Under the pieces are notes generated by a model. That model did no database searches. It had not been told where the DNA came from and worked only from the letters and a program-made list of their open reading frames with translations. From contig DISW01000002.1 in assembly GCA_002422605.1 (NCBI GenBank), positions 1 through 39,716 of the forward strand: DNA of 39,716 bases, written 5' to 3'. Every line of letters begins with the position of its first letter. Positions within the stretch are counted from its first letter, which is position 1. The translations under genes and the position numbers were made by a program. Source of the stretch: Bacteriovoracaceae bacterium UBA6200 (GTDB lineage: Bacteria; Bdellovibrionota; Bacteriovoracia; Bacteriovoracales; Bacteriovoracaceae). This document shows positions 1-7,311 of this stretch, in pieces.

Positions 1-28
1 AGCCCTCGAAAGAGGGCTTTTTTATTTT
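1..28 (+). terminator. Rho-independent terminator of the gene upstream of the window
   Basis: A perfect 7-bp stem (1-7 with 12-18) closes a GAAA tetraloop and is followed by a T-rich tract at 19-28. It ends a transcript entering from the left, whose gene lies outside the window, and isolates ftsK from it. Confidence 0.85.
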
Positions 29-48
29 CCTTAATCATTTTCAATGAC

Positions 49-77
49 TTGCACTTCTTCCTAACGCTCCTTACAAT
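49..77 (+). promoter_or_regulatory. Probable sigma-70-type promoter of ftsK
   Basis: TTGCAC (49-54) and TACAAT (72-77) are separated by exactly 17 nt. The -10 element matches five of six consensus bases. Only six bases lie between it and the ftsK ATG at 84, so the expected transcription start falls on or next to the start codon and there is no room for a Shine-Dalgarno sequence. This predicts a leaderless transcript. Confidence 0.6.
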
Positions 78-83
78 TTAAGT

Positions 84-2471
84 ATGGAAAAAAAAATCTT
101 AAGAGCGCAGCTCTACTCTTTATTCGTACTTACTACTCTTAATCTTATCTATTTCTATTACCGGGATAGTCTTCCGGATAACTATTATGAAATCTCATAT
201 CAAAACAATTCCATAAATTATTTCTCTTACTACTTCATTAGCTTATTAGCTAATTTTGGCTACTGGTGTGGCATTTGGATAACACTCTCATTCATCGTAT
301 TTGCCCTGCTTAATACTTTTGTTCTGACTAAGAATAAAGATGTGAAACACCAAGTAGTGATTGTTGCACTTCTTCCTCTCACCATGGCCGTTTGTTATTT
401 TCTATTGCCTGTCACCTTAGGTGAAGGGCTGTTCTTTTTTATTCAGAACCATATCAGCTCATTTACCATCATTTCTTCCATCTTCATTTTTGGTTTAAGC
501 TTCTTCTATCTCGTTTCAGAGAAAAAATTCTTCAAAACTGGTCGTATCATTTTAAAGACTCTCGTAAATCTCTCTTCTTCTTTACGGGATGTTGATTTCT
601 CTTCACTTAAAAAAATTGAGTTCAAATCTCTTCCTCTAACCTTTAAGAGATTCGTTCAGGATTTTGTTAATAAACTCAGAAAGGATGAAGAGAGTCCTGC
701 TGCTATTGCTATTTCTCCTAAATTTAAAATTTCACATTCCTCTGAAGCAAAAACTCCTGTTGCTCCTAAACCTACTTATCGTCCAGCTCAGGAAGTTGAA
801 GAAGAGATTGAGGAGATTCTTGAGGAAGAAGATGAATTTGTTGATGAAGCTGAATTTGAAGAAGACGAAGAATTTATCGATTCAGTTGATTCTGAATTAG
901 AAGAAGATGAAGAGGCCGAAGACTTCGAAGACGTGGAAAGCCCATACGTTGCTAAAACAGATCCGGATCCTTTCTTCGAAAGCGATGAACTTATTAGCTG
1001 TATCGTTCCTAAGGATCAAACCAATCATCAGCACGATCCTGACGATCATTATTTCGTCACGATTGCTCAAGCGATCGAAGAGAAACTTAAAGAATTCAAT
1101 ATCAGTTCTCGTATTATAAATGTCCTCAAAGGTCCTGTGGTTGATACTTTTGAACTGGATTTAGGGCCAGGGGTGAAAGTAAATGCTGTCACTAACCGCG
1201 TAGACGATCTTTCCCTTGCCTTGAAGGGTGCTCCTATTCGTATGGTTTATCCAATGAAAGGGAAAACTACTATTGGTATCGAGGTCCCGAGAAATCCTCG
1301 TGATCTGATTTATTTAGATGAGGTTCTTCGTTCAAATGCCTTTAAGGATTCTAGTTACCGCTTACCTATCGCTATGGGGAAAGATGCCTATGGAGATGCC
1401 GCAGTCATTGATCTCGCTTCAACTCCTCACTTCTTAGTAGCAGGTACTACTGGTGCTGGTAAGTCAGTATTCATTAACACATTGTTGGTTTCTCTTATCA
1501 TTAAGCTATCTCCTAAAAAGCTTCGCTTAATCATGATCGATCCCAAACAGCTTGAATTGGCGCTTTATCAGAAGCTTCCACATCTGGTCATGCCAGTTAT
1601 CACAGACTCCTCTATTGCCTCGGTAGCATTACTGTGGGCGATTGATGAAATGGAAAGACGTTACTCACTCCTAAAAGATTTCGCAGTTAAAAATATCGAA
1701 GGCTTCAATAAAAAAATGAAAGTGGCCGGGACTGATTTGACCTGCAAAATTAACAAGTACTATCCGGATGCTGAAGTCCTGGGTTTCGAAATGCCATATG
1801 TTGTGATTGTGGTAGATGAATTTGCTGACCTAAAACTTTCTAAGTCAGGTCCACAAATTGAATCATCTATTTCCCGATTGGCAGCGAAGGCCCGAGCTTC
1901 TGGGATTCATATTGTCCTGGCCACTCAAAGACCTTCAACTGATGTTATTACCGGGGTCATTAAAGCTAACTTCCCAACTCGTGTGGCATTCCGTGTGACT
2001 ACTAATATGGATTCCCGAGTGATCATGGATACTCCAGGGGCTGAGAAGCTTTTAGGTAAAGGAGATATGCTCTTTAAACAAGGAATTGAAACACTTCGTA
2101 TGCACTCAGCGTATGTTGATGAAGAAGAGATTGAAACCCTTGTTGAAAAACTCTCAACTTTACCAATTCAGTACGACACTGGTGCAATGGAATTTATTGA
2201 GACAAATGGTGTTGTCGACACTGATGTAGATGGAATCACTACTGATGGTGAAGGTGGAGGCCTTAAGGATGATAAGTTTGATGAAGCTGTTAGAACGGTT
2301 TCGACACATCGTGTAGCAAGTGCTTCTTTTCTTCAAAGGCGTTTGGGAGTCGGTTATAACCGAGCAGCAAACTTGATCGAAGAAATGGAGCGTCAAGGGA
2401 TTGTGGGACCTGCTCAAGGCTCTAAACCGCGGAAAGTTTTAGTGCCTCCACCGAGTGATTCAACGCCTTGA
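84..2471 (+). CDS. ftsK: DNA translocase FtsK/SpoIIIE
   Basis: Septal DNA motor that pumps chromosome ends through the closing division septum and couples segregation to division. The 795-residue protein starts with about four hydrophobic segments (roughly residues 10-145), as in the FtsK membrane domain. A linker of about 180 residues follows, with a very acidic stretch around 235-290. The motor core comes next: Walker A GTTGAGKS at about 454-461 and Walker B VIVVDEFADL at about 574-583, then the conserved ATQRPSTDVITG segment. The last 65 or so residues form the winged-helix gamma domain (ASFLQRRLGVGYNRAANLIEEME) that in this family reads KOPS-like orienting sequences. The linker is much shorter than in E. 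coli FtsK (1329 aa), close to SpoIIIE size. No Shine-Dalgarno precedes the ATG. Confidence 0.96.
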   Translation: MEKKILRAQLYSLFVLTTLNLIYFYYRDSLPDNYYEISYQNNSINYFSYYFISLLANFGYWCGIWITLSFIVFALLNTFVLTKNKDVKHQVVIVALLPLTMAVCYFLLPVTLGEGLFFFIQNHISSFTIISSIFIFGLSFFYLVSEKKFFKTGRIILKTLVNLSSSLRDVDFSSLKKIEFKSLPLTFKRFVQDFVNKLRKDEESPAAIAISPKFKISHSSEAKTPVAPKPTYRPAQEVEEEIEEILEEEDEFVDEAEFEEDEEFIDSVDSELEEDEEAEDFEDVESPYVAKTDPDPFFESDELISCIVPKDQTNHQHDPDDHYFVTIAQAIEEKLKEFNISSRIINVLKGPVVDTFELDLGPGVKVNAVTNRVDDLSLALKGAPIRMVYPMKGKTTIGIEVPRNPRDLIYLDEVLRSNAFKDSSYRLPIAMGKDAYGDAAVIDLASTPHFLVAGTTGAGKSVFINTLLVSLIIKLSPKKLRLIMIDPKQLELALYQKLPHLVMPVITDSSIASVALLWAIDEMERRYSLLKDFAVKNIEGFNKKMKVAGTDLTCKINKYYPDAEVLGFEMPYVVIVVDEFADLKLSKSGPQIESSISRLAAKARASGIHIVLATQRPSTDVITGVIKANFPTRVAFRVTTNMDSRVIMDTPGAEKLLGKGDMLFKQGIETLRMHSAYVDEEEIETLVEKLSTLPIQYDTGAMEFIETNGVVDTDVDGITTDGEGGGLKDDKFDEAVRTVSTHRVASASFLQRRLGVGYNRAANLIEEMERQGIVGPAQGSKPRKVLVPPPSDSTP

Positions 2472-2488
2472 TTTCACTCTTAAAGAGC

Positions 2489-2517
2489 TTGCCCTAAACG
2501 AGTCAGCGTGCTATTTA
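2489..2517 (+). promoter_or_regulatory. Possible promoter of rpsB-tsf
   Basis: TTGCCC (2489-2494) and TATTTA (2512-2517) are spaced 17 nt apart upstream of the structured rpsB leader. The -35 is reasonable and the -10 weak. A promoter is expected here because ribosomal protein operons rarely depend on ftsK read-through. The exact boxes are a guess. Confidence 0.35.
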
Positions 2518-2538
2518 CTCTAGACCAAATAATTAACT

Positions 2539-2605
2539 GTCCCTAGAGGACAAATCTAATCACTTTAATTGGTTGGTCCATCCAAGTGGATGGCACAAAG
2601 TGATT
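2539..2605 (+). promoter_or_regulatory. Structured 5' leader of rpsB, candidate S2 autoregulatory element
   Basis: Two nested or adjacent helices are visible. The outer helix pairs AATCACTTT (2558-2566) perfectly with AAAGTGATT (2597-2605). Within it CCATCC (2578-2583) pairs with GGATGG (2588-2593) across an AAGT loop. A small GTCC/GGAC hairpin (2539-2551) precedes them. The helix ends 14 nt before the AAGGAG of rpsB. In E. coli the rpsB-tsf leader is a target of S2 feedback; the same role here is inferred from position only. Confidence 0.5.
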
Positions 2606-2630
2606 CGATAAAACCTACCAAGGAGTTTTC

Positions 2631-3425
2631 ATGTCAAAGTTAGACGTCAAGCAATTGCTTGAGGCCGGCGCCCACTTCGGTCACCAAACACACAAGTGGA
2701 ATCCAAAGATGAAAAAATATGTCTACGGCGAACGTAACGGCATTTACATCATCGATCTTCAACAAACACTTCCAATGGCCGAAAAAGCTTATGAATTCTT
2801 AAAGAAGACTACAGCTTCTGGTAAGTCTGTTCTTTTCGTTGGAACAAAAAGACAAGCTGCAGACATGGTTAAGAAAACAGCAGAAGACTGTGGTGCTTAC
2901 CATGTTACTTCTCGTTGGCTTGGCGGGATGCTTACGAACTATAAAACAATCGCTCTATCGATTGATAAAATTCGTAAAGTTGAAAAAATGAAAGAAAACG
3001 GTGACTACAAACTTCTTACTAAAAAAGAACAGTCAAACGTTGAAAAAGAAGTTGTTAAACTTGAGAAAACTCTTGGTGGTATCAAGAATATGAGAAAGCT
3101 TCCAGGAGCTATTTTCATCATCGATCCACACAATGAACACATTGCTGTTAAAGAAGCTAACGTTCTTGGTATTCCTGTAGTTGCTATCACTGATACAAAC
3201 TGTGATCCAACAGGTATCGACTATGTTGTTCCAGGTAACGATGATGCTCTAAAATCAATCACTCTTTTCTTGAGCTACTTTGCTAACGCCATCGTTGAAG
3301 GTGGATCAAAATCTCGTAAAGAAGATGGTTCTGATGACAATCGCGATTCAGCTCTTGAGCAAGAAATTCTTGCGAAGTACGAAAAAGATATCGATCTAAA
3401 AGATGCTGACGAAGAAGAAGCTTAA
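2631..3425 (+). CDS. rpsB: 30S ribosomal protein S2
   Basis: Structural protein of the small ribosomal subunit. The N-terminus carries the family signature (LLEAGAHFGHQTHKWNPKMK), followed by YIIDLQQT, FVGTKRQA, RWLGGMLTN and the C-terminal IVPVVAITDTNCDP-like block. The 264 residues exceed the usual 240 or so because of a highly charged, acidic C-terminal tail. AAGGAG at 2620-2625 is well spaced for the ATG. It forms an operon with tsf, 22 nt downstream, as in most bacteria. Confidence 0.98.
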   Translation: MSKLDVKQLLEAGAHFGHQTHKWNPKMKKYVYGERNGIYIIDLQQTLPMAEKAYEFLKKTTASGKSVLFVGTKRQAADMVKKTAEDCGAYHVTSRWLGGMLTNYKTIALSIDKIRKVEKMKENGDYKLLTKKEQSNVEKEVVKLEKTLGGIKNMRKLPGAIFIIDPHNEHIAVKEANVLGIPVVAITDTNCDPTGIDYVVPGNDDALKSITLFLSYFANAIVEGGSKSRKEDGSDDNRDSALEQEILAKYEKDIDLKDADEEEA

Positions 3426-3447
3426 TATTTAACATAAGGATTTAACC

Positions 3448-4365
3448 ATGGCTTATACTGCTGCTGACGTAAAAAACCTTCGCGAGACAACTGGCGCAGG
3501 AATGATGGATTGTAAGAAAGCACTTGATGAAGTGGGTGATTTCCAGAAAGCTGTTGATTATCTTCGCGCTAAAGGCTTAGCTGCCGCTGCAAAGAAGCAA
3601 TCTCGTGTTGCTGCTGAAGGTATGATCGCTGCTTGTGTTAAAGGTAAATTAGGCTCTCTCGTTGAAGTAAACTGTGAAACAGACTTTGTTGCAAAAAACG
3701 ATGCTTTCCAAGAGTTTACTAAATCTGCTGCTAACATTGCAGTTGATGAAAACATCAATTCAATTGAGAAGCTTCTTGATGCTAAGTCTGCTAACGGCTT
3801 AACGATTAAAGATAATATCTCTGAACTTACAATTAAGATCGGTGAGAAAATTGATGTTCGTCGAGTTGAAGTTCTAGCTCTAGAAGGTAACGGCATGATC
3901 GGTTCATACGTTCACTCTGGTAAAATCGGTGTTCTTTGCCGTGTTGAAACAGATAAAGATGTTAATGAAAACGAAGCTTTCAAAGATCTTGTAAAAGACC
4001 TTTGTATGCAAATTGCTGCTGCTAATCCTCAGTTCCTTAGCTCTTCTGAGATTGACGAAGATTTCAAAAATAAAGAAGCTGAAATTTATGCTGCTCAATT
4101 AAAAGAACAAGGTAAACCAGAAGCGATGATTCCAAACATCGTTAAAGGTAAACTTAATAAACTTGCTTCTGAAGTTTGTCTTTATGAGCAATCTTTTGTT
4201 AAAGATCCTGATACTTCAATCGGTAAATTGATCGAAGCTACTGCTAAAACAGTTGGTGCTTCTGTTAAAGTTACTAAGTTCATTAAATTGAATCTTGGTG
4301 AAGGTATCCAGAAGAAAGAAGAAAACTTTGCTGAAGAAATTGCTAAGCTTACAGGGAAAAACTAA
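3448..4365 (+). CDS. tsf: Elongation factor Ts
   Basis: Nucleotide-exchange factor that regenerates EF-Tu-GTP. The N-terminal UBA-like domain is clear (ADVKNLRETTGAGMMDCKKAL), followed by the EF-Tu-contacting TDFVAKND motif and a two-part core. At 305 residues it is slightly longer than E. coli EF-Ts (283). AAGGA lies 7 nt upstream of the ATG. It is co-transcribed with rpsB and closed by a strong terminator. Confidence 0.98.
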   Translation: MAYTAADVKNLRETTGAGMMDCKKALDEVGDFQKAVDYLRAKGLAAAAKKQSRVAAEGMIAACVKGKLGSLVEVNCETDFVAKNDAFQEFTKSAANIAVDENINSIEKLLDAKSANGLTIKDNISELTIKIGEKIDVRRVEVLALEGNGMIGSYVHSGKIGVLCRVETDKDVNENEAFKDLVKDLCMQIAAANPQFLSSSEIDEDFKNKEAEIYAAQLKEQGKPEAMIPNIVKGKLNKLASEVCLYEQSFVKDPDTSIGKLIEATAKTVGASVKVTKFIKLNLGEGIQKKEENFAEEIAKLTGKN

Positions 4366-4384
4366 TCCCAAACTTGTATTAAAG

Positions 4385-4418
4385 AAAAGGGGACTTGTGA
4401 AAGTCCCCTTTTCCTTTT
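4385..4418 (+). terminator. Rho-independent terminator after tsf
   Basis: Up to 12 bp of perfect stem (4385-4396 with 4401-4412) around a GTGA loop, with a T-rich tail to 4418. The tail ends only 10 nt before the pyrH start codon, so the structure separates S2/EF-Ts expression from pyrH and can act as an attenuator. Confidence 0.88.
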
Positions 4419-4428
4419 AAAGGGTGTC

Positions 4429-5142
4429 ATGAAATATAACCGCGTACTGATCAAACTCTCTGGGGAAGCTCTTGCTGGGGATCAAGGTAATGGTATTTCA
4501 GGTGAAATTCTGAATAAAATTAGCTCTGAAATTGAAAGCCTCCATAAAACTGGCTGTGAAATTGCGATCGTTGTAGGTGGAGGAAATATTCACCGTGGAG
4601 TTGCTGGTGCAACTTCTGGAATGGATCGTGCCACTTCCGATTACATGGGAATGATGGCCACTGTAATTAACTCCCTCGCTCTTCAAGATGCGTTGGAAAG
4701 AAAGAATGTTTATACAAGAGTGCTTTCTGCTATTGATATGCAGGAAGTTGCTGAACCTTATATTCGTCGCCGTGCTGTTCGCCACTTAGAGAAAAAGCGC
4801 GTTGTGATTTTTGCAGCTGGTACCGGGAATCCTTACTTTACTACTGATACCACAGCTGCCCTTAGAGCAAATGAGATTCATGCTGATCTTATTATGAAAG
4901 CGACTAAGGTAGATGGAATTTACGATAGGGATCCTATGAAGCACAAAGATGCTAAGAAGTTTGATAAACTTTCTTATATCGAAGTGTTGAATAAAGAAAT
5001 TAAAGTGATGGATTCAACAGCAATCACACTGTGTATGGATAACGACATGGATATTATTGTCTTCAACATGTTTGAAGAAGGAAATATTGAAAAAGTAGTA
5101 AACGGTGAAAACATCGGAACTTTAGTTACAAAAAAAGTTTAA
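4429..5142 (+). CDS. pyrH: Uridylate kinase (UMP kinase)
   Basis: Phosphorylates UMP to UDP in pyrimidine synthesis. It is the bacterial hexameric amino-acid-kinase-fold enzyme. Signatures are RVLIKLSGEALAG at the N-terminus, VVGGGNIHRG, DYMGMMATVINSLALQDALE, and AAGTGNPYFTTDTTAALRA. Its 237 residues match the family length. AAAGGG lies just upstream of the ATG. It sits between the tsf terminator and frr, the classic order, so it depends on terminator read-through or on a promoter inside tsf that I cannot identify. Confidence 0.97.
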   Translation: MKYNRVLIKLSGEALAGDQGNGISGEILNKISSEIESLHKTGCEIAIVVGGGNIHRGVAGATSGMDRATSDYMGMMATVINSLALQDALERKNVYTRVLSAIDMQEVAEPYIRRRAVRHLEKKRVVIFAAGTGNPYFTTDTTAALRANEIHADLIMKATKVDGIYDRDPMKHKDAKKFDKLSYIEVLNKEIKVMDSTAITLCMDNDMDIIVFNMFEEGNIEKVVNGENIGTLVTKKV

Positions 5143-5154
5143 GGAGATTAGGTC

Positions 5155-5712
5155 ATGATAAAAGAGTTAAAACCTATACTTGATGAACAAATGAATAAAG
5201 CGATTAAGTCGCTTCATAATCAACTTGGTAAAGTGAGAACAGGTCGTGCAACTGCTGCCGTTCTTGATGGCATCACTGCCGACTACTATGGATCTCAAAC
5301 TCCAATTAAGAATATGGGCCAGATTTCTACTCCAGAAGCTCGTCTTCTACAGATCCAGCCTTTCGACAAAACGTTGATTCCAGCCATTGAGAAGGCCATC
5401 ATGGCGGCCAATATTGGTCTAACTCCAGGTAACGATGGTAACTTTATTCGTGTGCAGTTTCCTGCACTAACGGAAGACAAACGTAAATCTTATGTGAAAG
5501 ACGTAAAGAAAATGGGCGAGGATGCAAAAGTTCAAATTCGTAATGTTCGTCGTGAACAAAATGATAAAGTAAAAGCTGCGGAGAAAGATAAAAAGGTTTC
5601 AGAAGATGAATCTAAAAAGATTCAAGAAGAAATCCAAAAGATCACTGATAACTTTATTAAAGAAGTTGATAAGGTTGTTGAAGCAAAAGAAAAAGAGCTT
5701 TTAACCGTTTAA
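5155..5712 (+). CDS. frr: Ribosome-recycling factor
   Basis: Splits post-termination ribosomes together with EF-G. At 185 residues it has the expected length. It shows the long three-helix-bundle pattern and the signatures KVRTGRA near residue 28, LDGITADYYGSQTP, and the C-terminal VRRE(Q)NDKVK helix. AAGGAG precedes the ATG. It lies 12 nt after pyrH and 7 nt before uppS, in one transcription unit. Confidence 0.97.
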   Translation: MIKELKPILDEQMNKAIKSLHNQLGKVRTGRATAAVLDGITADYYGSQTPIKNMGQISTPEARLLQIQPFDKTLIPAIEKAIMAANIGLTPGNDGNFIRVQFPALTEDKRKSYVKDVKKMGEDAKVQIRNVRREQNDKVKAAEKDKKVSEDESKKIQEEIQKITDNFIKEVDKVVEAKEKELLTV

Positions 5713-5719
5713 GGCTTTT

Positions 5720-6481
5720 ATGTCGAGTATCAAACATGTCGCCATAATCATGGATGGAAACGGACGTTGGGCCAATAGACGCTTTCGCCCTCGTATCTGG
5801 GGACATGTCAGAGGCTCCACTGTGGTTTCTGATATTGTTAAGGCAGCAGATGATATTGGTCTAAAGGCCCTAACCATGTACGCTTTTTCTACCGAAAACT
5901 GGAGTCGTCCTGTTGAAGAAGTTTCAACATTATTCCGTCTTCTCAGAAAATTCTTACTTAAAGAAAAGCAGCGAATCCTAAATAACAATATTAAGTTTCA
6001 GGTCATAGGGGAGATTCAGAATCTTCCTTATGAAACTGTTGCTTTGATTAAAGGTCTCCAAGACCTGACACAAAATGCGACCGGTCTTAAACTTACTTTT
6101 GCTTTTAATTACGGTTCAAGATCCGAGATCATAAGAGCAGTGAATAACTTCCAGCTCAATCATCCTGGCCGCTTGATGTCGGAAGCTGATCTTACTGAGT
6201 CGATGTATCGGCCAGAAACTGGCGATGTTGATCTTATGATCAGAACAGGCGGGGAACAGAGAGTTTCGAACTTTTTACTTTGGCAAATGGCCTATGCTGA
6301 GTTGTATTTTACTCCAACTAAATGGCCTGATTTTTCACCCAGTGAATTCAAAAAAATTATTGAGCATGTTTCTAATCGGGAAAGAAGATTTGGCAATGTG
6401 TGCGCTCAGGAGGCTTTAGAGCTTTCCATTGAAAAGGCCGAATGTAATAAAACAGCTTTTATTCAAGGAGTGACACTCTAA
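5720..6481 (+). CDS. uppS: Undecaprenyl diphosphate synthase (isoprenyl transferase)
   Basis: Adds isopentenyl units in cis to farnesyl diphosphate to build the C55 carrier for peptidoglycan and other envelope polymers. The catalytic IMDGNGRWA block (Asp12) is at the very N-terminus, and the C-terminal RTGGEQRVSNFLLWQMAYAE and ELYFTPTKWPDF signatures are intact. Its 253 residues are typical. The stop codon overlaps the start of cdsA (TAATG), which indicates translational coupling. Confidence 0.96.
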   Translation: MSSIKHVAIIMDGNGRWANRRFRPRIWGHVRGSTVVSDIVKAADDIGLKALTMYAFSTENWSRPVEEVSTLFRLLRKFLLKEKQRILNNNIKFQVIGEIQNLPYETVALIKGLQDLTQNATGLKLTFAFNYGSRSEIIRAVNNFQLNHPGRLMSEADLTESMYRPETGDVDLMIRTGGEQRVSNFLLWQMAYAELYFTPTKWPDFSPSEFKKIIEHVSNRERRFGNVCAQEALELSIEKAECNKTAFIQGVTL

Positions 6482-7302
6482 TGTCTAATAATACCGTCAG
6501 GATTATTTCCGGTCTTATTTTAATTTCGATAGTAGGACTGTGCTTGTATCTAGGTGCAAATGCTTCATTGATTGCCATTGGTTTAATTGGGCCCTTTGTA
6601 ATTGACGAGATTATTACGAATTTTTATGGCCAGTCACGTGTTTCAATCCGATACATCCTGGCGCAATTGATTTACTTGTCTTGCTACTACTTTTTTAATT
6701 TTTATCAAATCAGTCAGTCATCATTCAACTTCTGGATTTCGGCTGGGGTCTTTCTGGATCTCTTGCTTCTTTCTTATCTTTTCCTTGTTTACCGGAAGTC
6801 TGAAACGCTTTTAAAAATATTCCGCATGACTTCCTGGGGAGCAGGCCTTTTTACTGTCATCCCTTTGATATGCCTGAGTTATATAATTCATTTTGATAAC
6901 TGGCTTTTGTTGTTCATTGGAATCATCATATTGAACTTCATGGTTGATACTGCTGCTTACTTTTCAGGTAAAAAGTTTGGAAAACACAAATTGTGGGAAG
7001 CCGTAAGCCCGAAAAAGACTGTAGAAGGACTTATTGGTGGAGTGTTTTTCTCTGTTCTCTTTACCAGTATCTACTGGAATTATTTCATCGAGGAAATTAC
7101 GGTCTTTTCGATTATTTTCTTTATAATAATAGCTTTGAGTTCCCAGGTTGGAGATTTGGCCCAATCGAAACTTAAAAGACAGTTCGAAATTAAAGACAGC
7201 TCATCATTAATCCCTGGGCATGGTGGAGTTTACGATCGTGTGGATAGCCTCATGTTTGTTGCTCCTTTATACGCGTTTTATTTGATGGCCAACTTCCGTT
7301 AA
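6481..7302 (+). CDS. cdsA: Phosphatidate cytidylyltransferase (CDP-diacylglycerol synthase)
   Basis: Integral membrane enzyme that makes CDP-diacylglycerol from phosphatidate and CTP, the precursor of all phospholipids. The 273-residue protein has about seven to eight hydrophobic segments and the family signature near the C-terminus: QVGDLAQSKLKRQFEIKDSS followed by IPGHGGVYDRVDS, which carries the catalytic metal-binding residues. It overlaps the uppS stop codon by one base. Its product feeds pssA, encoded further down the same strand. Confidence 0.95.
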   Translation: MSNNTVRIISGLILISIVGLCLYLGANASLIAIGLIGPFVIDEIITNFYGQSRVSIRYILAQLIYLSCYYFFNFYQISQSSFNFWISAGVFLDLLLLSYLFLVYRKSETLLKIFRMTSWGAGLFTVIPLICLSYIIHFDNWLLLFIGIIILNFMVDTAAYFSGKKFGKHKLWEAVSPKKTVEGLIGGVFFSVLFTSIYWNYFIEEITVFSIIFFIIIALSSQVGDLAQSKLKRQFEIKDSSSLIPGHGGVYDRVDSLMFVAPLYAFYLMANFR

Positions 7303-7311
7303 GGATTTACT

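Noticed and set aside
664..1119. Open frames in the ftsK linker region (78 and 70 aa)
   Set aside because: They are out-of-frame shadows of the acidic, repetitive linker codons and have Leu/Lys-rich artefact composition with no ribosome-binding site.
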